A stretch of DNA of 64,000 nt from Saccharopolyspora galaxeae (GCF_016526145.1 NZ_JADDUE010000003.1:124001-188000), one strand, 5' to 3'; numbered from the stretch's first letter, positions 36,946 to 46,100 are shown. Translations and numbers: made by a program. Notes: a model not told the origin generated them from the letters alone.

Positions 36946-37623
36946 ATGACCCGCAAGACCGCCCGTGCCGAACGCGCCGACGCGACCAGGGAGCGGATCC
37001 TGTCCGCGGCCGAGCGGCTGTTCGCCGAACACGGCCTGTTCGCGGTTTCCAATCGCCAGGTCAGCGAGGCGGCCGGGCAGGGCAACAACGCCGCGGTGGG
37101 CTACCACTTCGGCACCAAGACGGACCTGGTGCGCGCGATCGTGCGCAGGCACAACGACGACATCGAACAGCGGCGGCTGGGCCTGGTCGAGTCGGTGGGC
37201 GAGTCCACCGAAGTCCGGGACTGGGTGGCCTGCATGGTCCGCCCGACCACCGAACACCTCGCCGACCTGGACGTGCCCGCCTGGTACTCCCGGTTCTGCG
37301 CGCAGGTGATGACCGATCCGGGCTTCCGTTCGATCATGGTCGAGGAGTCGCTCGGCGCACCGTCGCTACACCGGGCCCTCGCGGGGCTGAACCGCTGCCT
37401 GCCCGACATGCCCGCGGACGTGCGAGCGGAGCGGTTCGACATGGTCCGGCAGCTGATGGTGCACATCCCTGCCGAACGCGAGCGCGCGCTCGACGAGGGC
37501 ACCACCACTCCCCGCGCCACCTGGTACGAGGCGGCGACCGGGCTGATCGATGCGATCACCGGATTGTGGCTGGCTCCGGTCAGCGCACCCCGTTCCCGGG
37601 CCGGCGACGGAGAGCACGCGTGA
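36946..37623 (+). CDS. TetR/AcrR-family transcriptional regulator
   Basis: A 225-residue regulator. The HTH domain is at residues 10-60 (RERILSAAERLFAEHGLFAVSNRQVSEAAGQ, VGYHFGTKTDLVRAIV), with the less common N-N-A-A-V-G-Y turn. The C-terminal part is a helical ligand domain. ATG at 36946 is used; a GTG 6 bases earlier is also in frame. It lies between the P450 remnant and the ferredoxin-like frame and overlaps the latter by GTGA. Because the gene itself is intact, it may have kept another target, or decay of the locus may be recent. Confidence 0.88.
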   Translation: MTRKTARAERADATRERILSAAERLFAEHGLFAVSNRQVSEAAGQGNNAAVGYHFGTKTDLVRAIVRRHNDDIEQRRLGLVESVGESTEVRDWVACMVRPTTEHLADLDVPAWYSRFCAQVMTDPGFRSIMVEESLGAPSLHRALAGLNRCLPDMPADVRAERFDMVRQLMVHIPAERERALDEGTTTPRATWYEAATGLIDAITGLWLAPVSAPRSRAGDGEHA

Positions 37624-37802
37624 AAGTCACCGCAGACGAGCGCAAGTGCTGCGGATCCGGACAATGCGTGCTGCTCGCGCCCGAGGTGTTCGATCAGCGA
37701 GACGACGTCACGCTGCTCGCCCCGAGCCCGTCGAAGAACAGCACGAATCGTGCGCGAAGCGGCCGACGTCCGCCCTGCGGCGCCATCGAGGCGCACGGTT
37801 AA
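37620..37802 (+). pseudogene. Frameshifted P450-type ferredoxin
   Basis: The first 35 codons are a normal short actinobacterial ferredoxin (VKVTADERKCCGSGQCVLLAPEVFDQ), whose Cys residues bind a 3Fe-4S or 4Fe-4S cluster and which feeds electrons to P450s. After LLAPSP the reading frame turns to Lys/Asn/Arg-rich sequence, yet the same DNA in the other two frames would encode PVEEQHE and VREAADV, as the family expects. Three single-base losses, together restoring frame, explain this. The expected Cys after ADV would read Arg. The frame returns with AIEAHG before the stop. Family comparison is from memory, so this is an inference. Confidence 0.55.
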
Positions 37803-37890
37803 CGGGCGGCCGGTGCGCTCACCGCACGCACGGCAGCGGCCCGCAGCCCGCTGACCCGACCCGGCTGAAAGCATCAGCGTGCAGCCGAGC

Positions 37891-38316
37891 TCAGGACATC
37901 GGCATCGTGTAGCAGACGGCGGTGCCGCTCAGTGCCACCGTTCCGTCGTCGCGGGTGACCGACACGTCCAGGTGCGTGATCGGCTTGTCCTCGCGGACTT
38001 CGGTGATCTCGACCCGGCCGGTGATCCGGTCTCCGGGACGCACCGGTGCCTGGAAGTCGAAGCGGGTGTTCAGGAACACCGATCCGGGGCCGGGCAGTTC
38101 TTCGGCCACGACCGCGTTGAGGATCGCGCTGGTCACCCCGCCCTGCACCACGATGCCGCCGAACCTGGTGGCCGCCGCGGCCTGCTCGTCGTAGTGCAGC
38201 GGATTGCGATCCCCGCTGATTTCGGTGAACCGTTCGATATCGCGGTCGGTGACCTCCCGCGAGAGCTCTGCGCTGGCGCCCACCTCGGGCGCCCCCTGCG
38301 GCCAGCTTGAACCCAT
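37891..38316 (-). CDS. MaoC-family dehydratase
   Basis: A 141-residue single hot-dog protein. The catalytic Asp and His of R-specific enoyl-CoA hydratases are in SGDRNPLHYDEQAA. FGGIVVQGGVTSAILN and RPGDRITGRVEITEVREDKP follow as in MaoC/NodN members. It would hydrate enoyl-CoA to 3-hydroxyacyl-CoA or act on a related thioester. ATG start with GAGGAACGG upstream. It is a single gene, convergent with the ferredoxin remnant. Confidence 0.9.
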   Translation of the reverse strand: MGSSWPQGAPEVGASAELSREVTDRDIERFTEISGDRNPLHYDEQAAAATRFGGIVVQGGVTSAILNAVVAEELPGPGSVFLNTRFDFQAPVRPGDRITGRVEITEVREDKPITHLDVSVTRDDGTVALSGTAVCYTMPMS

Positions 38317-38509
38317 CGCCGTTCCTCCCGATCGTCACTCGTTCACCCCGGAACCCTGCCCGGTAGTCCTTGCGGTGGCGCATACGGGTCATGTTCGGGC
38401 GAGCACGTCGCGCGACCCGGTGTAATCCCGCACCGGTGCCGATCATGGCTGCTAGAACTGCGCCGGGGGCACGATCGACACCGCCGAGATCGAAACTGGG
38501 GGACCGGAA

Positions 38510-38989
38510 GTGGACTTGAACGGGAATCTGCGTCGGATCGCGCTTTTCGCCGGTCACAACAGCTTCGAGGTACGCGACTCGCACGCGGGCTATGACTTGG
38601 CGGGTATCGACGACACCGCGAACGACCTGCAACGGGACCGGATCTCCAGCCGCGACGGGGTGGTCAGCGTGGGGACCGCGCGCCGCCGGCGGGTGCCGGT
38701 CGTGGTGGAGATCAGCGCGCACGCCCCCGCCGACGACCTCGACGGCTGGGATCACGTCGCGGAAACCAGCGTGGACGTCGACAGCGGGCGGATCCTGGTG
38801 CTCGGCGGTTCGGAGAGCCAGTGCGGTGCGGCGCGGTTCGACCTGCCCGCCGGTACCTACCGCGTCCGCGTCTACAGCGAAGGGTTCGCAGCGTTCGACG
38901 AGGACGCCTACCGCGTCGTGCTCTGGCCGGGACGCGCCCGCGCGACGACCGTGCTCAAGCGCTTCACCGGCGAACCGGCAGGTGGGTGA
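38510..38989 (+). CDS. Conserved-looking beta-rich protein of unknown function
   Basis: I do not recognise this 159-residue protein. It has alternating short strands (RRIALFAGHNSFEVRD, VVVEISAHAP, WDHVAETSVDVDSGRILVLGG, ARFDLPAGTYRVRVYSEG), no membrane span and no Cys pairs that suggest a metal. The pattern of a strand, WDHVAE and later PAGTYRVR resembles a widespread family of small actinobacterial beta-sandwich proteins (some labelled ComJ-like), but this is only an impression. GTG start; codon use is coding-like (high G/C in third positions). It stands alone 128 bases before lnt. Confidence 0.6.
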   Translation: MDLNGNLRRIALFAGHNSFEVRDSHAGYDLAGIDDTANDLQRDRISSRDGVVSVGTARRRRVPVVVEISAHAPADDLDGWDHVAETSVDVDSGRILVLGGSESQCGAARFDLPAGTYRVRVYSEGFAAFDEDAYRVVLWPGRARATTVLKRFTGEPAGG

Positions 38990-39117
38990 GTGACCGGCCG
39001 ACCGGGGCGGAGCGTGCCGCGGCGTACATTTGACAGGTGCGGGCGCCCGGCGGCGCCGCGCATCGCGACAGTCCGACCACCGGTTCCGCCGGCCGCAGCA
39101 CCGAGAGAGTTGATCGG

Positions 39118-40863
39118 GTGAGTGCCCCCACGGTGACCTCGCAGACCCGCGACGAGGGGCACTCCCGCCGACTCCGCATTCCGGGCGCCGCAGGCTGGGT
39201 GCGGACGGGGGTTTCGGTCGCTTCCGGCATCGCCCTCTACGCCGCGAACCCGCCGCGAGACCTCTGGTGGCTGGCCCCGCTGGCGTTCGCGCTGTTCGCC
39301 GGGACGGTGCACGGTCGCCGCGGCCGCGCCGGGTTCGGCCACGGGGTGCTGTTCGGCGCCGCCTACATGCTGCCGCTGCTGGGCTGGATCCAGGACTTCC
39401 TCGGTGCCCAGTTCGGCCCGTGGCCGTGGCTGGGCGTGGTCCTGGTGGAAGCCGCGTTCTTCGGACTAGCCGGTGCCGGGATGGCGCTGGTGAGCAGGCT
39501 GCCGGGTTCGGCGGTGTGGATGGCGGCGGTGTTCGTGCTGGCCGAGTCCCTGCGCGGCAGCTTGCCGTTCGGTGGATTCCCGTGGGGACGGCTCGCGTTC
39601 ACCCAGCCCACCGGTGGGCTTCTGCCACTGGCCTCGGTAGGCGGAGCGGCGCTGGTGACGTTCGCGGTCGCGCTCGTCGGCTGCGGACTGGCCGAGCTGG
39701 TGCTGCGGGCACGAGACACGCGCAAGCGGCTCATCGCCCCCGCGGCGGCCGTGCTCGTGCCGGTGATCGCCGGCATGTCGCTGTGGCCGACGGTCGGCAC
39801 CCAGCCGCAGGCCGGGACGGCGCGAGTGGCGCTGGTGCAGGGCAACGCGCCGAACATCGGCCTAGATCTGCTCTACGCCGACGACACGCTGCACGACAAC
39901 CACATCCGTGGTGCCCGGCAGCTCATCGCCGACGTGCAGACCGGGCGCGTCGCCCGCCCCGATCTCGTGCTGCTGCCGGAACAGGTCGGCAACTGGGGAC
40001 CTACCCGCTACGACCCCGAGCTGAGCCGGATCACCGACCAGCTGGGCGTGCCCGTCGTCGCCGGCGGGTTCGCGGTGGATCGGGACGGCTCGTTCCGCAA
40101 CCGCATCGTGCAGTTCGACCCGGGCAGCGGCGCGGGCGCGGAGTACGCCAAGCAGCACCTCGTCCCGTTCGCCGAGACCATCCCGATGCGCTCGGTGGCC
40201 CGCCTGGTCAGCCCGTTCGTGGATCGCTTCCAGCAGGACATGGTCCCCGGTGCCGGGCCGGGCGTGCTGGATTCCGGACCGGTCCGGCTCGGCGTGGGGC
40301 TGTGCTACGACGTGGCCTACGACGACGTGTTCACCGGAGCGGCACGGCAGGGCGCCACGCTGCTGGCGGTTCCGACGAACAACGCCTGGTACGGGCATTC
40401 CGAGATGAGCTGGCACCACCTGGCCATGTCCCGGTTGCGCGCGGTGGAGACCGGGCGGGCCGTAGTGGTTCCGGCGACCAGCGGCGTCAGCGCGATCATC
40501 CGGCCCGACGGCGTGATCGCCGACCGGACCGGCCAGTTCACCGCGCAGAACGTCAGCGGCGAGGTGCCGTTGCGCACCGAGCGCACCATGGCGACCTCGC
40601 TCGGCGGCGCCCCCGGGTGGGTTCTGTCCCTGCTCGGAGCGGGTGCGCTGGTAGCCACCGGCCTGCGTCGCCGCCGCAGCGCCAACGCGCAGCCCGGCGG
40701 CGGTGACGATGCGCACCCCAGCGGCGACGACGAGGCGCAGCCCGGCCGCAGTGACGATGCGCCGCCCGACCACAGTGACGATCCGCGGCCCAGCCGCAGT
40801 GACATTGCGCGGCCGGGCCGCGGCGACATTGCGCGGCCCAGCCGCGGCGACGACGAGAACTGA
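39118..40863 (+). CDS. lnt: Apolipoprotein N-acyltransferase
   Basis: A 581-residue membrane enzyme that adds the third acyl chain to lipoproteins. It has about seven N-terminal transmembrane spans (FALFAGTVHGRRGRAGFGHGVLF, WLGVVLVEAAFFGLAGAGMAL), then a nitrilase-like domain with the Glu-Lys-Cys triad: Glu in LLPEQVGNWG, Lys in YAKQHLVPFAE, Cys in GVGLCYDVAYDD. It ends with one more span (VLSLLGAGALVATGL) and a 60-residue tail of octapeptide-like repeats. I chose GTG at 39118, with GAGAGAG upstream; a GTG at 39037 is in frame. The mannosyltransferase Ppm1 gene follows; the two are fused in Mycobacterium tuberculosis Ppm1. Confidence 0.9.
   Translation: MSAPTVTSQTRDEGHSRRLRIPGAAGWVRTGVSVASGIALYAANPPRDLWWLAPLAFALFAGTVHGRRGRAGFGHGVLFGAAYMLPLLGWIQDFLGAQFGPWPWLGVVLVEAAFFGLAGAGMALVSRLPGSAVWMAAVFVLAESLRGSLPFGGFPWGRLAFTQPTGGLLPLASVGGAALVTFAVALVGCGLAELVLRARDTRKRLIAPAAAVLVPVIAGMSLWPTVGTQPQAGTARVALVQGNAPNIGLDLLYADDTLHDNHIRGARQLIADVQTGRVARPDLVLLPEQVGNWGPTRYDPELSRITDQLGVPVVAGGFAVDRDGSFRNRIVQFDPGSGAGAEYAKQHLVPFAETIPMRSVARLVSPFVDRFQQDMVPGAGPGVLDSGPVRLGVGLCYDVAYDDVFTGAARQGATLLAVPTNNAWYGHSEMSWHHLAMSRLRAVETGRAVVVPATSGVSAIIRPDGVIADRTGQFTAQNVSGEVPLRTERTMATSLGGAPGWVLSLLGAGALVATGLRRRRSANAQPGGGDDAHPSGDDEAQPGRSDDAPPDHSDDPRPSRSDIARPGRGDIARPSRGDDEN
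40706..40855 (+). repeat. 24-bp tandem repeats encoding the Lnt C-terminal tail
   Basis: At least four consecutive 24-base units (plus diverged 21- and 27-base neighbours) encode octapeptides of the form D-[DI]-A-R-P-x-R-[SG]. The last two units differ at only a few bases, which suggests recent duplication. Confidence 0.75.
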
Positions 40864-40923
40864 CTGGCACACCGGTCACGCGAGCGGTCCCTGGGGGACG
40901 CGCGTGACCTCGAGGAGGAGCGG

Positions 40924-41712
40924 ATGACGAACCGGCACGCCCCGGATGGGAAGGGAGTGCCCGGCACGACCCTCGTGGTTGTCCCCACGTACAACGAGCG
41001 GGAAAACCTGGAGCCGATCGTGCAGCGCCTGCACGCGGCACTGCCAACGGCGCACGTACTGGTCGTCGATGACGGCAGCCCCGACGGCACCGGCGACCTC
41101 GCCGAACGACTCTCGGCCTCCGACGAGCGGGTGCACGTGCTGCACCGCGCGGGAAAGTCCGGCCTCGGCGCCGCCTACGTCGCCGGTTTCCACTGGGCGC
41201 TGGACCGCGACTACGCGGCCGTGGTGGAGATGGACGCGGATGGCTCACACGCCCCGGAGGACCTGCCCAGGCTGCTGGCGATGCTCGGTGCGGAGGGGGC
41301 GGGCGCCGACGTGGTGATCGGCTCCCGCTACGTCACCGGGGGGCGCGTGCTGAATTGGACCTGGCAACGCCAGTGGCTCTCGCGTGGCGCGAACATCTAC
41401 TCGAAGCACGCGCTGGGCGTGCCGGTCAACGACAGCACCGCCGGCTTCCGCGTCTACCGCAGGGACGTGCTGGCCGCGCTTCCGCTGGAGGACGTCGCCT
41501 CGCAGGGCTATTGCTTCCAGGTCGACCTGACGCTGCGCGCCGTGGAAGCCGGGTACGTCATCGTGGAAGTTCCGATCACCTTCAGCGACCGCGAATTCGG
41601 CGACTCCAAGATGAGCGGCGACATCGTGCGCGAAGCCCTGCTCCGGGTGACCCGCTGGGGCGTGCGCCGCCGTGCCGCCCAGCTCTACGAGCTGTTCAAC
41701 CCGCAACGCTGA
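40924..41712 (+). CDS. ppm1: Polyprenol monophosphomannose synthase
   Basis: A 262-residue GT2-family glycosyltransferase that moves mannose from GDP-mannose to polyprenyl phosphate. It opens with [20 protein letters not shown], followed by VDDGSPDGT, the catalytic [25 protein letters not shown], and the acceptor-loop region [17 protein letters not shown] and [13 protein letters not shown]. The lipid-linked mannose feeds lipomannan and protein O-mannosylation. AGGAGGAG lies 5 bases before the ATG; the gene is 60 bases after lnt on the same strand. A hairpin at 41752 ends the unit. Confidence 0.93.
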   Translation: MTNRHAPDGKGVPGTTLVVVPTYNERENLEPIVQRLHAALPTAHVLVVDDGSPDGTGDLAERLSASDERVHVLHRAGKSGLGAAYVAGFHWALDRDYAAVVEMDADGSHAPEDLPRLLAMLGAEGAGADVVIGSRYVTGGRVLNWTWQRQWLSRGANIYSKHALGVPVNDSTAGFRVYRRDVLAALPLEDVASQGYCFQVDLTLRAVEAGYVIVEVPITFSDREFGDSKMSGDIVREALLRVTRWGVRRRAAQLYELFNPQR

Positions 41713-41751
41713 TCGGTGCCACCGCGGCGCGGACCGCACAGCACACGAAAA

Positions 41752-41787
41752 CGCCTGGGCACCCCCGCACGGGGCTTGACCCAGGCG
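41752..41787. terminator. Bidirectional terminator hairpin between ppm1 and rbpA
   Basis: CGCCTGGG (41752-41759) pairs with CCCAGGCG (41780-41787). The loop contains a second stem CCCCG/CGGGG. It lies between the converging ppm1 and rbpA genes. Confidence 0.65.
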
Positions 41788-41831
41788 CTCGATGTGCTCG
41801 CCCGCGGCATCGCGGGCGCAGCTAGTGCTGC

Positions 41832-42176
41832 TCAGGCGGAGTGGCTGCGCCGGCCCCGCAGCACTTCCAGCCGCTCGTTGAGCAGTTCTTCCAGTTCCGG
41901 AATGCTGCGGCGCTCCAGCAGCATGTCCCAGTGGGTGCGCGGCGGTTTGGCCTTCTTCTGCTCGGGCTCCGAACCATCGATGATCTTCGACTCGGTGCCG
42001 TGCAGGCGGCACTCCCAAGTCGGCGGGATCTCGGCGTCGTCGGAGAACGGCACCTCGAACTCGTGGTCCTTGGAGCAGGCATAGCGCACCGTCCGGCGCG
42101 GTGCGAGGTCGTGATTGCGGTCGGTCTCGTAGCTGACCGCTCCGAGCCGGCTGCCACGCAGAACGCGATCGGCCAT
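41832..42176 (-). CDS. rbpA: RNA polymerase-binding protein RbpA
   Basis: A 114-residue actinobacterial transcription factor that binds RNA polymerase and the principal sigma factor and stabilises open complexes. The N-terminal ADRVLRGSRLGAVSYETDRN, the core-domain YACSKDHEFEVPF and WECRLHGTES, the basic linker and the sigma-interaction domain (THWDMLLERRSIPELEELLNERLEVLR) are complete. A GGAAAGGAA site lies upstream of the ATG. In Streptomyces the gene responds to oxidative stress through SigR. I do not find a clear SigR site here. Confidence 0.97.
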   Translation of the reverse strand: MADRVLRGSRLGAVSYETDRNHDLAPRRTVRYACSKDHEFEVPFSDDAEIPPTWECRLHGTESKIIDGSEPEQKKAKPPRTHWDMLLERRSIPELEELLNERLEVLRGRRSHSA

Positions 42177-42626
42177 GACGGTTCCTTTCCTTCGGCCCGG
42201 CGCAGGTCCGGACGGGTTGTGCTCACCGAGTGCAACGACGGACGTCCCGCTGCCTGTTCCCGGCGCAGGGATCCATGTCGCGGTCGGTGACGTTATTCAC
42301 TCGTCAACGAGATCGTCCCCTCTAGAGATCCATCGGGCCGCGTTCGCGACGTGTTATCCCTCGCGCAACCTAGAGGTCGATCTGAACGGGTGATAGTGCC
42401 AGAGCAGCTATCACTTAGGGCAACTTAACCAGCACTCTGTAGCAGGGATTGGGGGCGAGATCACGTGCCGCTCCGACACGAGCCCCGCCACCTCGATCAC
42501 GTTATGTAGCCACCCCCTCGGCAGTGAGCTCGCGACACTCCGTACTGGCATATTCCGATGTTGCCGATGACGATAACCGAGCGCATCACCGACATGGCGG
42601 AACCTGACGAGTAGTTCAGGGGCGGT
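42177..42626. other. Long 5' region of rbpA with a stem-loop
   Basis: About 450 bases without a gene between the MFS gene end and rbpA. GTGATAG (42390-42396) pairs with CTATCAC (42408-42414) and may terminate the MFS transcript or act in the rbpA leader. The part at 42290-42430 is AT-richer than its surroundings and probably holds the rbpA promoter. Confidence 0.45.
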
Positions 42627-44045
42627 TCACAACCGTTCCGGAGCCGTGTTGCCGACCGCCTCGATGGCCCGGCGCACCGGCACCAGCGACACCAGCACGA
42701 GCCCGACCGCGAAGAACACCACCAACGAGACGATCGCCAGCCGGAACGAGCCGGTGGCCTGGCCGACGCCGGCGAAGACCAGCGGGCCGAGCCAGGACGT
42801 GGACCGCTCACCGACCTCGTAGAGGGAGAAATACTCGGCCTCCTTGCCCTCCGGCACCATCTGGCTGAACAGCGAGCGCGACAGCGCGTTGGTGCCGCCG
42901 AGCACGAGACCGATGCCGACCGCCAGCCCGTAGAACTGGAACTGCTGACCGGACTGCACGAAGTAGGCCGCGGCCAGCACGACGATCCACACCACCAGGC
43001 TCACCAGGATGGTCTTCTTCGCCCCGATCCGACTCGCCAGCACGCCGTGCAGGACGCCGCCGATGAACGCGATGAACTGCACGATCAGGAAAGTGATGAT
43101 CAGCGACTCCTGCGGCAGCCGCAACTCGAGATCACCGTACTGGGCCGAGACCTGGGTGACCGTGGCGATGCCGTCGGTGTAGATCATGTAGGAGCCGAGG
43201 AACGCCAGCGTGAGCGGGAACGCCCGCGCCTGGCGCAACGTCCCGGCCAGCTGCCGGAACCCGGCGGTGATCACCGCGACGCCGCGCTCATCGCCGGTCG
43301 GCTCGTCGTTGCCGTGCACCGGCCGGCCGCGCAGCGCGGCCAGCGGCAGCAGGGTGAACACCGCCCACCAGACACCGGCGGAGACGAAGATCCATCGAAC
43401 CGCCGCGCTCTCGCTGAGCCCGATCGCGTCGTGCCCGAGGTAGAGCAGCAGGTGCAGGGCGAGCGCGCAGCCACCCCCGAGGTAGCCGAACGCCCAGCCG
43501 CGCGAGGAGACCCGGTCGCGCTCCTCGGTGCTCGCGATCTGCGGCAGGAACGAGTAGTAGACGACCACCGAGGCGCCGAAGCAGATGTTCGCGGCGATGA
43601 ACAGCACGATGCCCAGCCGCCAGTTCGAGCTGCCGACCAGCCCGAGCAGGGAGGTCGCCAACGCCCCGCCGAAGGCGAAACCGGCGAGCATGGTGCGCTT
43701 GCCGCGGGTGCGGTCGGCGATGGCGCCGGTGATCGGCAGCACCAGGACCTGCACGACGGTGGCCGCCGACAGCAGGTAGCCCCACAGCGAACCTGCCGGG
43801 AACACCAGCCCCAGCACCGAGACGTCGCAGTGCACCAGCGAGTTGCCGCCGGGGCACGCACCGGGGCCGTTGCGGGCGAGGTCGGCGGTAGCGGACTCGG
43901 TTGCCACGCCCGTCAGGTACAGCGAGAGGAACACCGTGGTCACCGACGTCGGGAACACCGAGTTGGCCCAGTCGTACCAGCACCATCCCCGCTGCTCGCG
44001 GCGCCGGCCCGCGGTGTCCGGCGCGAGACCGCCCAGCACGCTCAT
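42627..44045 (-). CDS. MFS transporter, UMF1/Atg22-like family
   Basis: A 472-residue membrane protein with about 12 spans. The opening REQRGWCWYDWANSVFPTSVTTVFLSLYL is the UMF1-family signature (YDWANSxF). GAIADRTRGKRT follows as motif A, and VVYYSFLPQIASTEERDRVSSRGWAFGYLGGG in the middle is also family-typical. The C-terminal part has FSQMVPEGKEAEYFSLYEVGERSTSWLGPL. Relatives include the vacuolar amino-acid effluxer Atg22. The substrate in bacteria is mostly unknown. It shares the strand with rbpA, which starts 450 bases after its stop. Confidence 0.88.
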   Translation of the reverse strand: MSVLGGLAPDTAGRRREQRGWCWYDWANSVFPTSVTTVFLSLYLTGVATESATADLARNGPGACPGGNSLVHCDVSVLGLVFPAGSLWGYLLSAATVVQVLVLPITGAIADRTRGKRTMLAGFAFGGALATSLLGLVGSSNWRLGIVLFIAANICFGASVVVYYSFLPQIASTEERDRVSSRGWAFGYLGGGCALALHLLLYLGHDAIGLSESAAVRWIFVSAGVWWAVFTLLPLAALRGRPVHGNDEPTGDERGVAVITAGFRQLAGTLRQARAFPLTLAFLGSYMIYTDGIATVTQVSAQYGDLELRLPQESLIITFLIVQFIAFIGGVLHGVLASRIGAKKTILVSLVVWIVVLAAAYFVQSGQQFQFYGLAVGIGLVLGGTNALSRSLFSQMVPEGKEAEYFSLYEVGERSTSWLGPLVFAGVGQATGSFRLAIVSLVVFFAVGLVLVSLVPVRRAIEAVGNTAPERL

Positions 44046-44157
44046 GCCTCTCCGTCCAAGTGCTCACTCGTTTGGGGGTAACGGGGACTGTATCGGCCGC
44101 CGATCAGGCTCGGCCCGCGGTGCGCCGGTCATGATCAGCGCACGGCGTCGCAGCAGG

Positions 44158-44979
44158 TCACGGCTGATCCGGAGCGGAGCGCGGCTGCCTGGTCGAGGCG
44201 CTGGCGTCCCAGTCGGCGCCGAGGCGTTCGCGCAGCACCTCCCGCAGCAGCTCCGGCCGGTCGGTGACCAGGCCGTCGACGCCGAGATCCAGCAGTTCGC
44301 GCATCCGCGCGGGCTCGTCGACCGTCCAAGCGTGCACCTCCAGTCCCCAGCGGTGCGCCAGCCGCACGAACCGCGGGTCCACCACTCGCAGCGAGCCGTG
44401 CCGCGGCGGCACCTGCGCGGCCCACCCGGCGACCCTCGATCGCAGCCCCCAGCCGCCGTAGCGCGAAGCGCTCCACAACGTCGCGGCGGTGCGCTGCCCC
44501 ATCGAGGTCAGCAGCCGCTCGTCACCGAGCCGCCGCAGCTCGCGCAACCGGCGGTCGTCGAACGCGGCCAGGCACACGCGGTTCCAGGCGTCGTGCCGCC
44601 GCAGCACCTCCAGCACCGGACGCACCGCGGAGTCGTGCTTGACGTCGACGTTGAGCAGCGCCTCGGGCAACTCTTCCAGCACGTCGTCCAGCCGCGCCAC
44701 CGGCTCGCGACCGCCCACGCGGGCCGCGCCGACCGCCGACCACGGCAACCTGCGGATCGTGCCGCGGCCGTCGGTGGTGCGGTCCAGGCTCGGGTCGTGC
44801 GAGATCACCACGACCTCGTCGGCGGTGGCGTGCACGTCCGTTTCGATGTAGCGGTAGCCCTCGGCGACGGCGCGGCGGAACGCGCTCAGCGAGTTCTCCA
44901 TGCCGTCCAGATCACCGAGGTGCCAGCCCCGGTGCGCGAAAGCGCGTGGCCAAGGACCGTGCAGGAACGGGTGGGTCAC
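44158..44979 (-). CDS. Glycerophosphodiester phosphodiesterase
   Basis: A 273-residue TIM-barrel phosphodiesterase that splits glycerophosphodiesters. The signature is complete: FAHRGW with the catalytic His, ENSLSAFRRAVAEGYRYIETDVHATADEVVVISHDPSLDRTT with metal-binding Glu/Asp and the second His, LNVDVKH, and VHAWTVDEPARMRELLDLGVDGLVTDRP. The start is GTG at 44979 (VTHPFLHG); an ATG at 45006 is in frame but has no ribosome site. No signal peptide is seen, so it should act in the cytoplasm. It diverges from the zinc-ribbon gene. Confidence 0.93.
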   Translation of the reverse strand: MTHPFLHGPWPRAFAHRGWHLGDLDGMENSLSAFRRAVAEGYRYIETDVHATADEVVVISHDPSLDRTTDGRGTIRRLPWSAVGAARVGGREPVARLDDVLEELPEALLNVDVKHDSAVRPVLEVLRRHDAWNRVCLAAFDDRRLRELRRLGDERLLTSMGQRTAATLWSASRYGGWGLRSRVAGWAAQVPPRHGSLRVVDPRFVRLAHRWGLEVHAWTVDEPARMRELLDLGVDGLVTDRPELLREVLRERLGADWDASASTRQPRSAPDQP

Positions 44980-45117
44980 GGGGACTCGAGTCCTTTCACG
45001 AACCATGGGACGGGCGATCGCAGCGCTCCCACTCTGCCCGACGACGTCGATCTCGGAGAACCCGCACCGGCGTGGCATCGGACCGACCGCCATCCGGCGG
45101 GGTTACCGTTACGCGCC

Positions 45118-45486
45118 GTGGAGAGCCTGCCCGCGAAGGATCCATCCGCCCGGCGTCCGTCCGGACGCCAAGACCGGCACTGCGCGTGGTGCGGCCGCCG
45201 GATCGCTTCGGCCGGACGGCAGGGCAGGCCCCGGTTGTACTGCACGCAGTCGTGCCGCCAGCGGGCCTACGAACGCCGGGGGGCGGTGCAGCGCACCGGT
45301 CTGCCGGAGGATGCGGTGGTGCTCTCGGCGGGTGAGGTCGCGGATCTGCAGGACCGGTTGTTCCAGTTGCGCTGCGCCGCCGAGGACGTGGGCACCGCCG
45401 CGGAGGACGGCGCGGACGCCGAGGAACTTCGCAAGATGGCCGCGCAGGTCGTCGCGGTGGCCACCGAACTCGAACGGATTCGCTGA
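45118..45486 (+). CDS. Small zinc-ribbon protein, conserved in actinobacteria
   Basis: A 122-residue protein with an N-terminal basic zinc ribbon, HCAWCGRRIAS and RPRLYCTQSCRQRAYERR (two Cys pairs). An acidic coiled-coil-like helix follows at residues about 65-122 (EVADLQDRLFQLRCAAEDV, AEELRKMAAQVVAVATELERI). This layout is common in actinomycete genomes, but the function is unknown. The start is GTG at 45118, with no strong ribosome site, 138 bases from the divergent GDPD gene. Confidence 0.75.
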   Translation: MESLPAKDPSARRPSGRQDRHCAWCGRRIASAGRQGRPRLYCTQSCRQRAYERRGAVQRTGLPEDAVVLSAGEVADLQDRLFQLRCAAEDVGTAAEDGADAEELRKMAAQVVAVATELERIR

Positions 45487-46100
45487 GGCGGAACGGGATC
45501 CGGGACCGAGCACGGTGTCCCTCGGCTCGCCTGCCGATCTCGCGCACCAGCTCGATCGCACGGCCGGTGCCTGCTCGCGCTGTGGCCGCAGCGACGACCC
45601 GGCGAAGGCGCCACATCCGCGGTGACGGTCGAAATGCGTCGCCGGAAGGTTCGTTGTTGAATTGCGCATCAAGCTGGCTCGCGACGGAAATCGTCGAACG
45701 CGACGCATTATCCGGACTCCACGGACGTGCGACGAACCGCTCATCATTTCCGGTTGTCGAATTGCTCGGACATGGACGAATGAGCACTCAGAGTGCACAT
45801 CGATCCGAAGATCCACTCTTTGCGGTATTCGCCCTTGCGCGAGGATGATCGTCGCGGCCAATCTGGAGGCACTGACCGAACCGTCGGCCCGCCACCGACC
45901 CGCCGAAAGGCACTCACCGCCGAGCAGCGGCGGCGCGGAAACTTCCCGGGCAGCAGTACCGCGACGGGCGAGCACCACCGGCTCACCGGCCGATTCGGAC
46001 AGCACTGGGAAGAACTGCGCGGGAAGCGGCACCGAGGACCGAGTCCTTCTCGGTCCGCAACCGCGCGCGGTGCGTCACTACGCGAAAGGTCCGAGCACCG
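45487..46100. other. Intergenic region upstream of the ferritin-like gene
   Basis: About 610 bases with no supported gene. It is AT-richer between 45630 and 45800. The perfect 13-base palindrome GCACTC-A-GAGTGC (45784-45796) stands about 305 bases before the next ATG and could be a regulator site. Confidence 0.45.

Noticed and set aside
40706-40855. Tandem repeats considered as a CRISPR array
   Set aside because: They are 24-base coding repeats in frame without unique spacers.
43047-44081. Plus-strand frame opposite the UMF1-type transporter
   Set aside because: Antisense shadow; the minus strand encodes a clear 12-span transporter.
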